Part shown: in pieces, positions 45,674-54,079 of the stretch
How the letters are laid out: each line of letters starts with the position of its first letter
How positions within the stretch are numbered: the stretch's first letter is position 1
NCBI RefSeq assembly: GCF_005871185.1
Contig: NZ_SWKN01000006.1
Location: 646,014-710,013 of the forward strand
From: Limnobacter alexandrii
GTDB taxonomy: Bacteria; Pseudomonadota; Gammaproteobacteria; Burkholderiales; Burkholderiaceae_B
Reading direction: 5' to 3'
Length of the DNA: 64,000 bases
Notes under the pieces: model-generated
Database searches by the model: none
Told to the model about the DNA's origin: nothing
What the model saw: only the letters and a program-made list of their open reading frames with translations
Position numbers and translations under genes: made by a program

Positions 45674-46759
45674 ATGAGTGACAACAAAACCGAAGAGCCA
45701 ACGCAAAAAAAACTTGATGACGCGCGCAAGAAAGGTCAGGTTGCGTCTTCAAAAGACGTTGTTCACGTATGGGTTCTTTTCTTCGGACTCTCGGTTGTTC
45801 TAAGTGATCTTTTCAATACTGCGGAGCGAATTCTTGCTGTGTTCGACAGGGCTTTTGATTTGATGAATGCGAAAGGTCCCCGTTTTCTTGGTGCCATGGC
45901 AACTGAGACCTTGAAAGATATTACTTTGATTAGCTTGCCTTATCTGGTCATCGCCATCCTTTCAATCTTGCTAGGCACGTTTTTTCAAACCCGTTTCCTG
46001 GTTAGCTTTGAATCAATCAAACCCTCATTCAAGAAGTTTGATGTGGTTAGTAATGTAAAGAATATGTTTAATGCAAAATCCCTTGTACAAATTATTTTGG
46101 GGATTTTCAAAATCGTTGTTGTAGGTACTGTGAGTATTCTTGTATTCAAGTCTTACGCTAACGACTTTATGCACATGCCCGCGTTGACAGTTGATCAGCT
46201 CTGGCCTTTCATCGCTCAGGTTTTGCGGATTGTCTTTTACAGTAGTTTTGTGATGTTTGTTGTTCTTGCTCTCATGGATTATGTCATTGTGCTTTGGAAT
46301 CATATGAAGCAAATGCGAATGTCCAAACAGGAGGTGAAGCAAGAATACAAAGATCAAGAAGGTGATCCGTACATTAAATCACAGCGCAAACAGGAAGGTC
46401 GCCGTTTGATCGACTCAAATCCTGCCCACCTGGTAAGGCGTAGCGCAGCGGTGGTGACAAACCCAACACATATCGCAATATGTTTGGCTTACGATCCGCA
46501 AGAACACAGCGTACCTTTCGTTTTGGCTATACGAGATGGAATTGAGGCTCAAGACATGATGAAACTTGCTCGTGAAATGGGCGTTCCGGTCATTCGCCAC
46601 ATACCATTTGCAAGAGGTATTTATCGAAATGGGCTAGAAATGAGTTACGTACCAAGTGAGTACATCAAGCTGTCTGCGCTGATCATCCGATCAGTAATGA
46701 AATGGACGAAACTCAGCGAGACAGAAAAGAACTCCCGTTCAGATTGGGTAATTGAATAG
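45674..46759 (+). CDS. sctU: T3SS autocleaving switch protein SctU
   Basis: The 361-residue protein has an N-terminal DDARKKGQVASSKD amphipathic start, four transmembrane helices (about 28-225) and a cytosolic domain. The self-cleavage motif NPTH is at residues 263-266, the same numbers as in Yersinia YscU, with cleavage expected after N263. SctU switches export from needle to translocators. It is the last gene of the plus-strand apparatus operon, and no terminator is seen in the 27 bases before the convergent sctC stop. Confidence 0.96.
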   Translation: MSDNKTEEPTQKKLDDARKKGQVASSKDVVHVWVLFFGLSVVLSDLFNTAERILAVFDRAFDLMNAKGPRFLGAMATETLKDITLISLPYLVIAILSILLGTFFQTRFLVSFESIKPSFKKFDVVSNVKNMFNAKSLVQIILGIFKIVVVGTVSILVFKSYANDFMHMPALTVDQLWPFIAQVLRIVFYSSFVMFVVLALMDYVIVLWNHMKQMRMSKQEVKQEYKDQEGDPYIKSQRKQEGRRLIDSNPAHLVRRSAAVVTNPTHIAICLAYDPQEHSVPFVLAIRDGIEAQDMMKLAREMGVPVIRHIPFARGIYRNGLEMSYVPSEYIKLSALIIRSVMKWTKLSETEKNSRSDWVIE

Positions 46760-46786
46760 AACTTAATTCGGCAACGCTGTTTATTT

Positions 46787-48529
46787 TTATCTGGATGATG
46801 CGTCCAGCTCTCGGCTCATTTTCAGTGATTGTGAGTCGGGTGAAGTTATAGAAAAGCTGACTGGCGAATTTTTTGGGGTGTGCTTGATAGGTGCAGCGGG
46901 TACTCTGAGAGATGGTGCGAAAAGAAGCTTGTCACTAGATTGACTATGTGCATTCTCAACAATTCGGGGCGTAATCATGAACAGACGCTTGCGTTGAATA
47001 TTGTTTTTGAATTCACTGGTGAATGCTTTGCCTATCAACGGAATGCTAGACAGAAACGGAACCCTTGAAGATGTTTGATTGCTGCTTTCAACGTTATAGC
47101 CACCAATCAATAGCGATTGCCCTTCCCGTATTACAGCTTGTGTGCTGATATTTGTTTTTCGAACCAAGGGCAAATCGTTGGTTGAATTAATCGTATCTAA
47201 GGTACCGTCTTCAATATCCAGAATCAACTGAATCCGCTTGTTTCCGTTTTCTTCAATGACTCTGGGGGTTACCCTCAGCGTGGTCCCCGCTGTTACTGGA
47301 ACGAGATTGGCTACCCGCTCCCCGCTGACCCTGCTGAAGAAGGTTTCTGTCAGGTCGAGAAAAGCGCCAAGATTGTTCACTGTAAGAATACGAGGGCTGG
47401 CCAGTACCTTGGCTTCACCATCCTGTTCCAATGCTCGAATCCGGGCATTGAATCCCTGGATATTGTTGACGACAGCAGAACCGTTTTTACCTAGTCCCAC
47501 ATCTGTACCGTTGCCCGGCTGTGTGCTGGCGTTAAAAGAGAAATATTCACTTCCGTATGCCAGGGCGCTACTGAACTCATCAAGTCGATTGAGCTCCACT
47601 TCCATGATAGATGCTTCAATTTCAATCAGCGCACTCGGAGTATCCAGCTCTGCCAATAGTTTTTCATAGTAAGTGAACCTGCTTGGATGATCACGAATAA
47701 TTATTGCATTCAGTCTTGGATCGGATTCAACAAGGGCTGTACCGGAAATTCGGGATCCAGAATTTTTTCCTTTATCGTTACTCATGTCAGCTGAGATGAC
47801 TCCGTCTTGTGAGTCAGCCATACTTAATGCGCCCGGCACCGGGCTGGCCATGAGGGGAACCGCTTTCTCATTTTCGTGTGTTGTTTTACCCGATCCGATG
47901 GTACGTTGCAAAATACTGGCTACGCCGGGGGTGATAATTTCCCTGTCTCTGTATCTAACAACCCGATCTTCAACTGCTGCGTGTTTTAATCGATAGATGA
48001 AGGTCTGGGTTTGCAAGCCACTACCCAATTGCTGGAGCTGTTTGCCGATCGATTCTACATAGGCACTTGGGCCAGAGACGATGACTGTATTGTTGTTGTC
48101 GATGCTGCCCCAACCAAATTTTGGATCCAGCAGTTTTACTTCCGTGAGTGCTTTTTTCAGCGATTCAGCTGCGCCGTCGGGTACTGAGAATGCGCGCACC
48201 ACAAAATCGGCTGAGTCCGCAATATGCAGAGCACTGCCTTGTACAAACCATGAAAACCCGTGACTGGATGCCAGTTCATCTAGAAAACGTACCGCGGTGT
48301 CGCCTTCAATACGTCCATGAACAGGCTTTCGAAGTGGTGTATGCATATTCACTTGAAGTCCAAACCGCTTCGCGAAAGTCTGGATGATCTGCTGGACGCT
48401 TTCCCCTTCGCCCATATATTTATAAGGTCTTTGCAACGGCGCATTACTTTTTTCAATACCTTCTGCGAATGACGTTATCGCAATCAAGGAGAGAATTAGT
48501 GTTGCCAGGGCTTTACGGTTGGTTTTCAC
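46787..48529 (-). CDS. sctC: T3SS outer-membrane secretin SctC
   Basis: The 580-residue protein starts with a signal peptide (MKTNRKALATLILSLIAITSF, cleavage near AEG). It has N0 and N1 periplasmic domains (about 45-190), an N3-like domain with ESDPRLNAIIIRDHPSR (about 265-335) and a secretin beta-barrel domain (about 340-530) with VPVTAGTTLRVTPRVIEE and VPFLSSIPLIGKAF. A polar tail follows that may bind a pilotin, but no pilotin gene is seen here. It is the last gene of the minus-strand operon. Confidence 0.94.
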   Translation of the reverse strand: MKTNRKALATLILSLIAITSFAEGIEKSNAPLQRPYKYMGEGESVQQIIQTFAKRFGLQVNMHTPLRKPVHGRIEGDTAVRFLDELASSHGFSWFVQGSALHIADSADFVVRAFSVPDGAAESLKKALTEVKLLDPKFGWGSIDNNNTVIVSGPSAYVESIGKQLQQLGSGLQTQTFIYRLKHAAVEDRVVRYRDREIITPGVASILQRTIGSGKTTHENEKAVPLMASPVPGALSMADSQDGVISADMSNDKGKNSGSRISGTALVESDPRLNAIIIRDHPSRFTYYEKLLAELDTPSALIEIEASIMEVELNRLDEFSSALAYGSEYFSFNASTQPGNGTDVGLGKNGSAVVNNIQGFNARIRALEQDGEAKVLASPRILTVNNLGAFLDLTETFFSRVSGERVANLVPVTAGTTLRVTPRVIEENGNKRIQLILDIEDGTLDTINSTNDLPLVRKTNISTQAVIREGQSLLIGGYNVESSNQTSSRVPFLSSIPLIGKAFTSEFKNNIQRKRLFMITPRIVENAHSQSSDKLLFAPSLRVPAAPIKHTPKNSPVSFSITSPDSQSLKMSRELDASSR

Positions 48530-48543
48530 GCGACTGCCCTAAT

Positions 48544-48774
48544 TCAGGCTGACTTCTGAAGAATGCCCTTCAAGGCATCGCTAAGCTCTTTCACGATACT
48601 GCTTTGCACCTGAACACTGAGTGACCATTTGTTCAAATTCATCTGCATCTCCAGTAGGTTCTCTGTGTTTGTTGATCCCTTGCTCAAAGTGTTTTGAAGC
48701 CGGCTTTCATTGGTTCGAATAACCTGGCCTACCTTGGCTTCAATACCATCCAGACCGAATGCGGAATTAATCAT
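48544..48774 (-). CDS. sctF: T3SS needle subunit SctF
   Basis: The 76-residue protein has the needle-subunit size and a C-terminal helix (NKWSLSVQVQSS..VKELSDALKGILQKSA). It lines up well with the end of YscF (NKW...SS.IV...KDL..GILQKFP) as I remember it. SctF polymerises into the extracellular needle. It lies between sctC and sctL with its own ribosome site; high expression would be expected. The needle position beside the secretin differs from Ysc order, where sctF lies between sctE and sctG. Confidence 0.85.
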   Translation of the reverse strand: MINSAFGLDGIEAKVGQVIRTNESRLQNTLSKGSTNTENLLEMQMNLNKWSLSVQVQSSIVKELSDALKGILQKSA

Positions 48775-48786
48775 GTCTCACTCCTA

Positions 48787-49452
48787 TTAAAATTGCGGTT
48801 GATCAAATAAAGTTTCTGGGTTGTCTGATTTTTGCTGAAGTATGTGGGCAATACTTTCCACTGCAAAGGAATAGTCAATCATCGTGCCCCCACCCCTCTT
48901 GGCCTTTAGGCGAACACGCCCCGATTCCAAGGAGTTACTGGTTTCAATTGCAATATGATCTAAGTGCAGATGAGAAGTCTTCAGGTTCCGAATATAGTCC
49001 TCGACATATTGAAGATCTGCTGTGTTGCATTCTATTGCGTAATAAACACCTTCAATAAGGCTGCTTTTAACTTGATTTAAAAGGCTCTCGATTTGAGATT
49101 TCAGGGGCAATGAAACAGTTAATTTTTTCCATGCAATCTCTATAATTGCCGCACAGTGTTCAATAATTCTTTGCTCATACATCTGTTGTTGGACTGTCAA
49201 TTTTTCAAGGTTGAAACTAAGTTCTTCAAGGCAATCAGCCTGTGTTTTTACCACCGTCTGCCTGCAGATCATTTCAATTTCCTGCTGGGCGTCCTCTAGC
49301 ATTTGGACACAAGTTCCACGAGTGGACTCAAGCTGATTTACCGCTGTTTGAAGTAACTCGAGTTCGACTGCGGAGTAAGCTGACTTCTTTATCAGTTGTG
49401 GTGGCAGTTCAATGATCCGTAATCCGATAGGATTCAATTTAGAAGTGCTCAT
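48787..49452 (-). CDS. sctL: T3SS stator protein SctL
   Basis: The 221-residue soluble protein has a long central coiled coil (about 25-110) and a C-terminal globular domain with VRLKAKRGGGTMIDYS, as in the SctL/FliH family. It anchors and restrains the SctN ATPase and links it to SctQ. It overlaps sctK by 14 bases. The call uses size, domain pattern and position after sctK. Confidence 0.82.
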   Translation of the reverse strand: MSTSKLNPIGLRIIELPPQLIKKSAYSAVELELLQTAVNQLESTRGTCVQMLEDAQQEIEMICRQTVVKTQADCLEELSFNLEKLTVQQQMYEQRIIEHCAAIIEIAWKKLTVSLPLKSQIESLLNQVKSSLIEGVYYAIECNTADLQYVEDYIRNLKTSHLHLDHIAIETSNSLESGRVRLKAKRGGGTMIDYSFAVESIAHILQQKSDNPETLFDQPQF

Positions 49453-50011
49453 TTTCTATTTCTCTGATGGTCCCGAGTAGCCGAATTGGGTCCACTTCTT
49501 TGATGTCTGGCGGTAAATCGAGAATGAGGTTGGCAAGTCTGGAAGAATAGGTTTTAAGCGCCCTGGCTAACAGTTCTCTTCCTAGCAGAGTTGGATTGTT
49601 ACCAAAACATGCAGGCGAACAAAGCCAGTCGGCCTGTAGGGGTTTTGTCCGGATTAAAGCAAGGGCACTGTATAAATAATCCTGCTCTTTTAGATACCGT
49701 GACTGCCACATTGTGTGGACGCTGATAGCAGGGAGTGCATTCCCCAATCGCATAAGTCCTAAGATGAAAATAGTACGAGTGTTGTTGGGTTGCGCCTCGT
49801 TGTAAGAGTCTAGTGCGTAGTTCTCCCAAATTTGTCTGCACGCTCTGATTGAGAGGTCGCTGCAATTTGGAGACCATTCATTCTGTTGCGCACTACGCAC
49901 GTGAAAATGGAAATAAGGCCATTTCCGGTTACCTGGGTGGACAGGAAGCTCCAGTTTCCGCGGTACAAGTGCGTGCAAAACTGATGATGCAGTTCCGTTC
50001 AACGCGTCCAT
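49439..50011 (-). CDS. sctK: T3SS sorting-platform adaptor SctK
   Basis: The 190-residue protein is mainly helical and lies exactly between sctJ and sctL, as in the Ysc order J-K-L. SctK (YscK/OrgA/MxiK) links the SctQ pods to the inner-membrane ring. Conservation in this family is weak and I assign it by position, length and the OrgA-like LGRELLARALKTYSSRLANLIL segment, read as helix only. The start at 50011 overlaps the sctJ end by 13 bases. Confidence 0.7.
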   Translation of the reverse strand: MDALNGTASSVLHALVPRKLELPVHPGNRKWPYFHFHVRSAQQNEWSPNCSDLSIRACRQIWENYALDSYNEAQPNNTRTIFILGLMRLGNALPAISVHTMWQSRYLKEQDYLYSALALIRTKPLQADWLCSPACFGNNPTLLGRELLARALKTYSSRLANLILDLPPDIKEVDPIRLLGTIREIENEHF

Positions 50012-50868
50012 CCTTTGACCTTCCTCGTCAAAAATGCGAGACGGTTAATCCATGATCTTGGAAATGGCACTGAGGCGCCTTTGATTGATTCGGGTGTTTC
50101 CACATCGGGGTTGCCTTTTAGCAGTGCCCAGTATTGAAATATCAGATAGGAAAACGAAACTATCAGGATGATTACTAATGAAATCAGCGTAAAAAGTAGC
50201 CAACCTAGTTTTGTTGCTGAGTTTTTTTCGACTATAAAACCACCGAGACGCTCAAATTCAACAGACCTTGCGTCGCTTTCCTGAGACGGGATCATGACCA
50301 CACTGATGTTCTCCAAAGAGCTTGAGTCAAGTCCAGGAATGCTATTTTTGACCATCTGTTTAATGCGGGTAATGATCGATGTGAGATCGACCCTAGGCGA
50401 ATGCTTGATGAATACAGCCGCACTGGAAGGCTTGATGGGTTCTCCCGGCGCGGTACGTTCTGGTAGAACCACATGTACTCTCGCATTGATTACGCCATCA
50501 ATAAAAGAGAGCGTGTTTTCAAGTTCCTGAGAAAGCGCGAATATATAGCGTGCCCTTTCTTCCATGGGTGAGGAGATAAGTCCGTCTTTCTTGAAGACAT
50601 CACCTAGCCGGTCATGCTGCCGTCGCGGCAACCCCTCATTGTTCAGATGATTCAGAGATATGGATATTTGATCTTGAGGAACAAGAATCTGCAGACCTGT
50701 TTTTGTCGTGATTTTGGTGGCGTCAATGCCCTTGTCCAGAAGTGTTGACAGTACCTTATTGGCTTCGCGTTCTTCCAGGCCGTTTAAGAGTTCTACCCTG
50801 CTGGTGCAGCCAAGCAACATTGCTGTCAAAAGTCCCACCCAAATAAGCTGCATAAAGGATCTCAACAT
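49999..50868 (-). CDS. sctJ: T3SS inner-ring lipoprotein SctJ
   Basis: The 289-residue lipoprotein has a lipobox LLGC with Cys21. Two periplasmic ring domains follow: YscJ-type VELLNGLEEREANKVLS..LLDKGIDATK and INARVHVVLPERTAPGEP, each quoted in part. A C-terminal transmembrane helix spans about 225-250 with a short cytosolic tail. With SctD it forms the inner-membrane double ring. It is well conserved and leaves no doubt that the minus-strand genes belong to the same apparatus. Confidence 0.95.
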   Translation of the reverse strand: MLRSFMQLIWVGLLTAMLLGCTSRVELLNGLEEREANKVLSTLLDKGIDATKITTKTGLQILVPQDQISISLNHLNNEGLPRRQHDRLGDVFKKDGLISSPMEERARYIFALSQELENTLSFIDGVINARVHVVLPERTAPGEPIKPSSAAVFIKHSPRVDLTSIITRIKQMVKNSIPGLDSSSLENISVVMIPSQESDARSVEFERLGGFIVEKNSATKLGWLLFTLISLVIILIVSFSYLIFQYWALLKGNPDVETPESIKGASVPFPRSWINRLAFLTRKVKGWTR

Positions 50869-50879
50869 TACTCTGCCTG

Positions 50880-51269
50880 TTATTGAAGATGGGTTAACTG
50901 ATCCAGGTTCTTGGTAGATTTACTGACCATCTCCCCCATCATCTGTGTTTCTATGCTGAGTTGAGTCAATTGCAGTTGCATCTGCAAAAGGTCGGCCGTG
51001 TTGTTTGTGTTCGCGTGATTCTTAGCCAATTCCCCCATCGCATCTACCCTGTTTTTCAAGTGATCAGATGCATTGTCGAGCGATGCGGACAGATTGGTAA
51101 ATACGCCAAACTGGTTGCCTGTAATCGCATCAGTACTCAATTTTTCCGGTTCAGCAAATAGTGTGGCCTGAAAGTCATGAATATCTACCTGAGAAGGTGG
51201 GACCACGGTGGCCTGAAGACCCCAGTCGGCAGGGCCCAATACAGGGGGTGGAGTCGCTATAAGAGTCAC
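50880..51269 (-). CDS. sctI: T3SS inner rod protein SctI
   Basis: The 129-residue protein ends in the amphipathic rod helix LLQMQLQLTQLSIETQM..MVSKSTKNLDQLTHLQ, which matches the SctI (YscI/PrgJ) C-terminus in length and pattern. The N-terminal 80 residues are variable. SctI joins the export gate to the needle. It is the first gene of the minus-strand operon I-J-K-L-F-C, and the 199-base gap upstream should hold its promoter and that of the divergent secreted-protein block. Confidence 0.82.
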   Translation of the reverse strand: MTLIATPPPVLGPADWGLQATVVPPSQVDIHDFQATLFAEPEKLSTDAITGNQFGVFTNLSASLDNASDHLKNRVDAMGELAKNHANTNNTADLLQMQLQLTQLSIETQMMGEMVSKSTKNLDQLTHLQ

Positions 51270-51468
51270 TTTTGCCTCGCTTTTCTAGTATTTGTTTACT
51301 CTTTATCTAAGTGTCCCCACCTGCTTGACAGTTCCTCGCTCATATTGCGAATTTTTTTTTCGAACAAGTGAACTTCCGGGTGCTTGTTGTTTACCTAAAA
51401 AATACGAGGAGCAATAAAGGTTGAACTGAAGTTCGCTTCTTGTCTTTCACCTAATCAAAGGGGGATTT
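51270..51468. promoter_or_regulatory. Divergent promoter region between sctI and the secreted-protein block
   Basis: This 199-base gap is AT-rich and separates two divergent transcripts, so both promoters should lie here. GGGGG before the plus-strand start at 51469 serves as ribosome site (AAAGGGGGATTT). I could not place -35/-10 boxes or a HrpL, HrpB or sigma-54 element with any confidence. Confidence 0.4.
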
Positions 51469-52146
51469 ATGGCAGTTCAAGAGTTAAGTACCAGTTCACA
51501 CCTGGTTGAATCGCAGGCATATGCCTTTGAGTTCAATCAGGCAAGTCAATCGCTGCGTATCACGGAAAAGGGGAATTCGAATCTTTCTTTTTTGGTATGG
51601 GGCGACCCTCATCAGACTGTGCAGGTTAAAAATCAGCAGGGTGCATGGGAAAACCATGGAAGCCTACGTCATGACGATTTTTATACAAATCGCTCTTATG
51701 TTCTTGAGGACGGCACAAAGGTTGAAATGAAAACTGTGCCTGGACAGGGGGCATTTGCAGACGGTAAGGCGACTTTCACCAACGAGGTAATCATCACAAG
51801 TCCAGATGGAAAATTTGCCGTTCATGTGACTGGACTTTATCGAGATCATGAATTGGCGCAGGGACGCTCTGGCGAAATGAGAGTGAGGATTCTTCTGGAC
51901 GAAACCCAGCAGGCGAGAAAACTTGATGCTGATCACTCAGACGGATGGACTTTTTTACTGAATGACGGCGCTCTCGATTTGTTCATTCCTGAAAAATACG
52001 CGAGTGTTTCGGAACACCTCAAAGCAATTGGGGGGGGCTCCCTTATGCCTGGAATAGACCTGGTTGATTTGCAAGTTGGTATGCAGGATCAATACGCAAA
52101 TACAGAGCAAAACAACCAAAAGAACAAGGAGGCAAACAACCGTTGA
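51469..52146 (+). CDS. DUF1521/MIIA-like T3SS-associated protein with GDPH motif
   Basis: The 225-residue protein has no signal peptide. Residues about 15-190 resemble the DUF1521 / metal-ion-inducible autocleavage (MIIA) domain of rhizobial effector NopE. The family's cleavage motif GD-PH is present at G45-D46-P47-H48 (VWGDPHQT), then YVLEDGTKVEMKT, TFTNEVIITSPDG and a VHVTGL strand. In NopE, Ca2+ triggers cleavage between D and P. The last 35 residues are Gln/Asn-rich. Its place first in the block before the translocators suggests secretion by this T3SS. VWD domains also have GDPH, so this needs a profile search; I judge MIIA more likely from the following strands. Confidence 0.65.
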   Translation: MAVQELSTSSHLVESQAYAFEFNQASQSLRITEKGNSNLSFLVWGDPHQTVQVKNQQGAWENHGSLRHDDFYTNRSYVLEDGTKVEMKTVPGQGAFADGKATFTNEVIITSPDGKFAVHVTGLYRDHELAQGRSGEMRVRILLDETQQARKLDADHSDGWTFLLNDGALDLFIPEKYASVSEHLKAIGGGSLMPGIDLVDLQVGMQDQYANTEQNNQKNKEANNR

Positions 52147-52220
52147 AGCAGGGCAGTTGCAAGTGAGTTTAATAACGTTTCACTTAATTGATGAACCAAT
52201 TTTAAAGGATGGAATTGAAC

Positions 52221-52817
52221 ATGGCCAATATTGATACAAACTTCAAAACTGGAAGTTACCAGCATGAACTGGCAAGCCTGACCCTATCAACTACCTCGGG
52301 ATTTCGATCTGGAGACATTTTTGATCAATTCGCAATTTTCTTTGCGCAGCGATATGGCGAGGTGAAGAATGAAGCGGGCGCTTTGATGGAAAAAGCAGAA
52401 GCTCACCGTCGATTGAATCAGGCCAAGAAGGATGCGTTGAATTCACTGACAGCCACCGGTGAGAAAGGAAGGTTTGAGACAAGTAAGGAGGCAGCTGCAC
52501 CGGCATTGACTGTACTGGATACTATTATCAGCGACAAAAGCGGTCGTTTCTCTAAAGAACAAATCGACATGGCGACGAGTCTAAAAAGTTCCATCACTGA
52601 TGACAGCATTTTGGGGGCCTCGGAAAAAGCGAATTTCGATACCCTGGTGAATAGATACTACAGCGTTGATGGTAACGGCGAAGCCGTGATGGATGATGCA
52701 ATTCTCAACATGATGATCCAATCCATCATGGGCGATATCTCCAACCTTTCCAATGCGATGAGTGGCACCGTGAAGAAGAAGGACGACACTGAAGGCGCTG
52801 TGATCAGAAATTTCTAA
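52221..52817 (+). CDS. Unknown helical protein, likely T3SS-exported
   Basis: I do not recognise this 198-residue protein. It has a Ser/Thr-rich start, a helical middle (LMEKAEAHRRLNQAKKDALN), a Gly/Asp segment with YYSVDGNGEAVMDDAI that resembles an EF-hand-like loop, and a C-terminal amphipathic helix (IMGDISNLSNAMSGTVKK). ATG 52221 is taken over 52209 because AAAGGA is spaced for it. It lies between the MIIA-like protein and the translocators, and an intrinsic terminator follows its stop. A needle-tip or filament (EspA/SseB-type) role would suit the position, but no homology is claimed. Confidence 0.6.
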   Translation: MANIDTNFKTGSYQHELASLTLSTTSGFRSGDIFDQFAIFFAQRYGEVKNEAGALMEKAEAHRRLNQAKKDALNSLTATGEKGRFETSKEAAAPALTVLDTIISDKSGRFSKEQIDMATSLKSSITDDSILGASEKANFDTLVNRYYSVDGNGEAVMDDAILNMMIQSIMGDISNLSNAMSGTVKKKDDTEGAVIRNF

Positions 52818-52834
52818 AAACGCATGATGATGAG

Positions 52835-52860
52835 CCCGGCTTCGTGCCGGGTTTCTTTTT
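52835..52860 (+). terminator. Intrinsic terminator inside the secreted-protein operon
   Basis: CCCGGC (52835-52840) pairs with GCCGGG (52846-52851) around a 5-nt loop, followed by TTTCTTTTT. It ends only 10 bases before the sctE start and overlaps its ribosome site region. It would stop most transcripts after the unknown gene at 52221 and let a fraction read through into sctE and sctB. Confidence 0.75.
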
Positions 52861-52869
52861 GGAGTTGCT

Positions 52870-54066
52870 ATGGTTGATTCAATACCAAGTCAAATTGTTC
52901 CTGCTGGAACGTCAGTTGTACAGCCTCCCACTTTGGTTTCTGCTGGTGAAAGTCCACTGGATTTCTTGGCGGAATATCTGTTTGGCGCACCCCGCGGTGA
53001 AGCTGCTCCTTCGCATTTGGCGGCTCTACCTGCAGATGAAAAGTCGCAGCAAGCGATGGCGGCTGCACGTGAATTTCTTGACACGATTTTGGAAGATGAT
53101 GAGTTCGCACATCTCGTGTTATCCGCGATTCTGGGTCGCTCTGCCGCTGACAAGGCACTTGAGGCAGCCAATACAACAAGCGGCGTAAAAAAATCAGTTG
53201 AATTGAATCAACTTCGGGAAATCGTAAAACGAGCAAAAGCCGAGGCAAAGGCACAGGCTGGTGGAATTCTAGCGAAAATTTTCAAGTGGATTGCGATTAT
53301 TATTGCTGCAATTGGCGCTGCATTTGCCGTGATTGCAAGTGGGGGCGCTGCCACACCGGTAGTAGCCTGCCTTGTTGCAGGACTCGTATTGGCTCTTTGG
53401 GATATGGGGGCTGAAATTGCAAGTGAAATTACTGGAGACCCAGCCAAGGGCTTCGCTTGGGCAATGGGCGAAATGATGGCCGGTGTGGTTAAGGCATTTG
53501 GCGGCTCTGAAGAGGAAGTTGAAAAGGCTCGGGATTTGGGTGGAATGATCCTGGCGATTGTCATCCAAACCACTATTGGCCTGGTAGGTGTGACTGCCTT
53601 AATGAAAGGCTTAAGTAAGGGTGCAGAAAATGCCGCCCGTGCAGGGGTTGCTGCAAATGCGGTAGATGATGCAACAAAAGCTGGCGCCAATGCGGGTGCT
53701 AATGGTGCAAGTGCAGGGGCCAATACAACTGATGAGTCTATCCAGAAAATAACCGAACTCGTTAGGCGGATTATGGTTACTACGGAGGTGGCAGAATCGG
53801 TATCCATGATGGGCAACGGAGCAAGCACTATTCATTTGGCTGTGTTGCAAGAGAAAGTTGCGCAAGCGCAGGCAGATGAGTTGGAGGCCAATGCACTCTT
53901 GAAAATGATCCTAGATTTCTTTGAAACAAAGAAGGAGGAGTTGGAGGAGGAGATCAAGAAACTTCAAGAAGGTATTACAGGTGCTGGGAAGGTGAAGGAA
54001 TCCAAGGATTCTGCTGTTGCAGAAATCATTGAAAACTGGTCACGGCCTGCATTCATCGCTGCATGA
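52870..54066 (+). CDS. sctE: T3SS major translocator-like protein SctE
   Basis: The 398-residue protein has the YopB/SipB/EspD layout. A polar N-terminus leads into two hydrophobic hairpin regions: about 136-182 (KIFKWIAIIIAAIGAAFAV and a second Val/Ala/Leu-rich stretch) and about 222-246 (GMILAIVIQTTIGLVGVTAL). Between them lies the amphipathic SEITGDPAKGFAWAMGEMM. The C-terminus is a coiled coil (about 325-380, EEEIKKLQEG). Such proteins insert into the host membrane to form the pore. The Gly/Ala/Asn-rich stretch about 258-282 is low complexity. Similarity is structural rather than residue by residue. Confidence 0.78.
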   Translation: MVDSIPSQIVPAGTSVVQPPTLVSAGESPLDFLAEYLFGAPRGEAAPSHLAALPADEKSQQAMAAAREFLDTILEDDEFAHLVLSAILGRSAADKALEAANTTSGVKKSVELNQLREIVKRAKAEAKAQAGGILAKIFKWIAIIIAAIGAAFAVIASGGAATPVVACLVAGLVLALWDMGAEIASEITGDPAKGFAWAMGEMMAGVVKAFGGSEEEVEKARDLGGMILAIVIQTTIGLVGVTALMKGLSKGAENAARAGVAANAVDDATKAGANAGANGASAGANTTDESIQKITELVRRIMVTTEVAESVSMMGNGASTIHLAVLQEKVAQAQADELEANALLKMILDFFETKKEELEEEIKKLQEGITGAGKVKESKDSAVAEIIENWSRPAFIAA

Positions 54067-54079
54067 TAAGGGGGACGAA

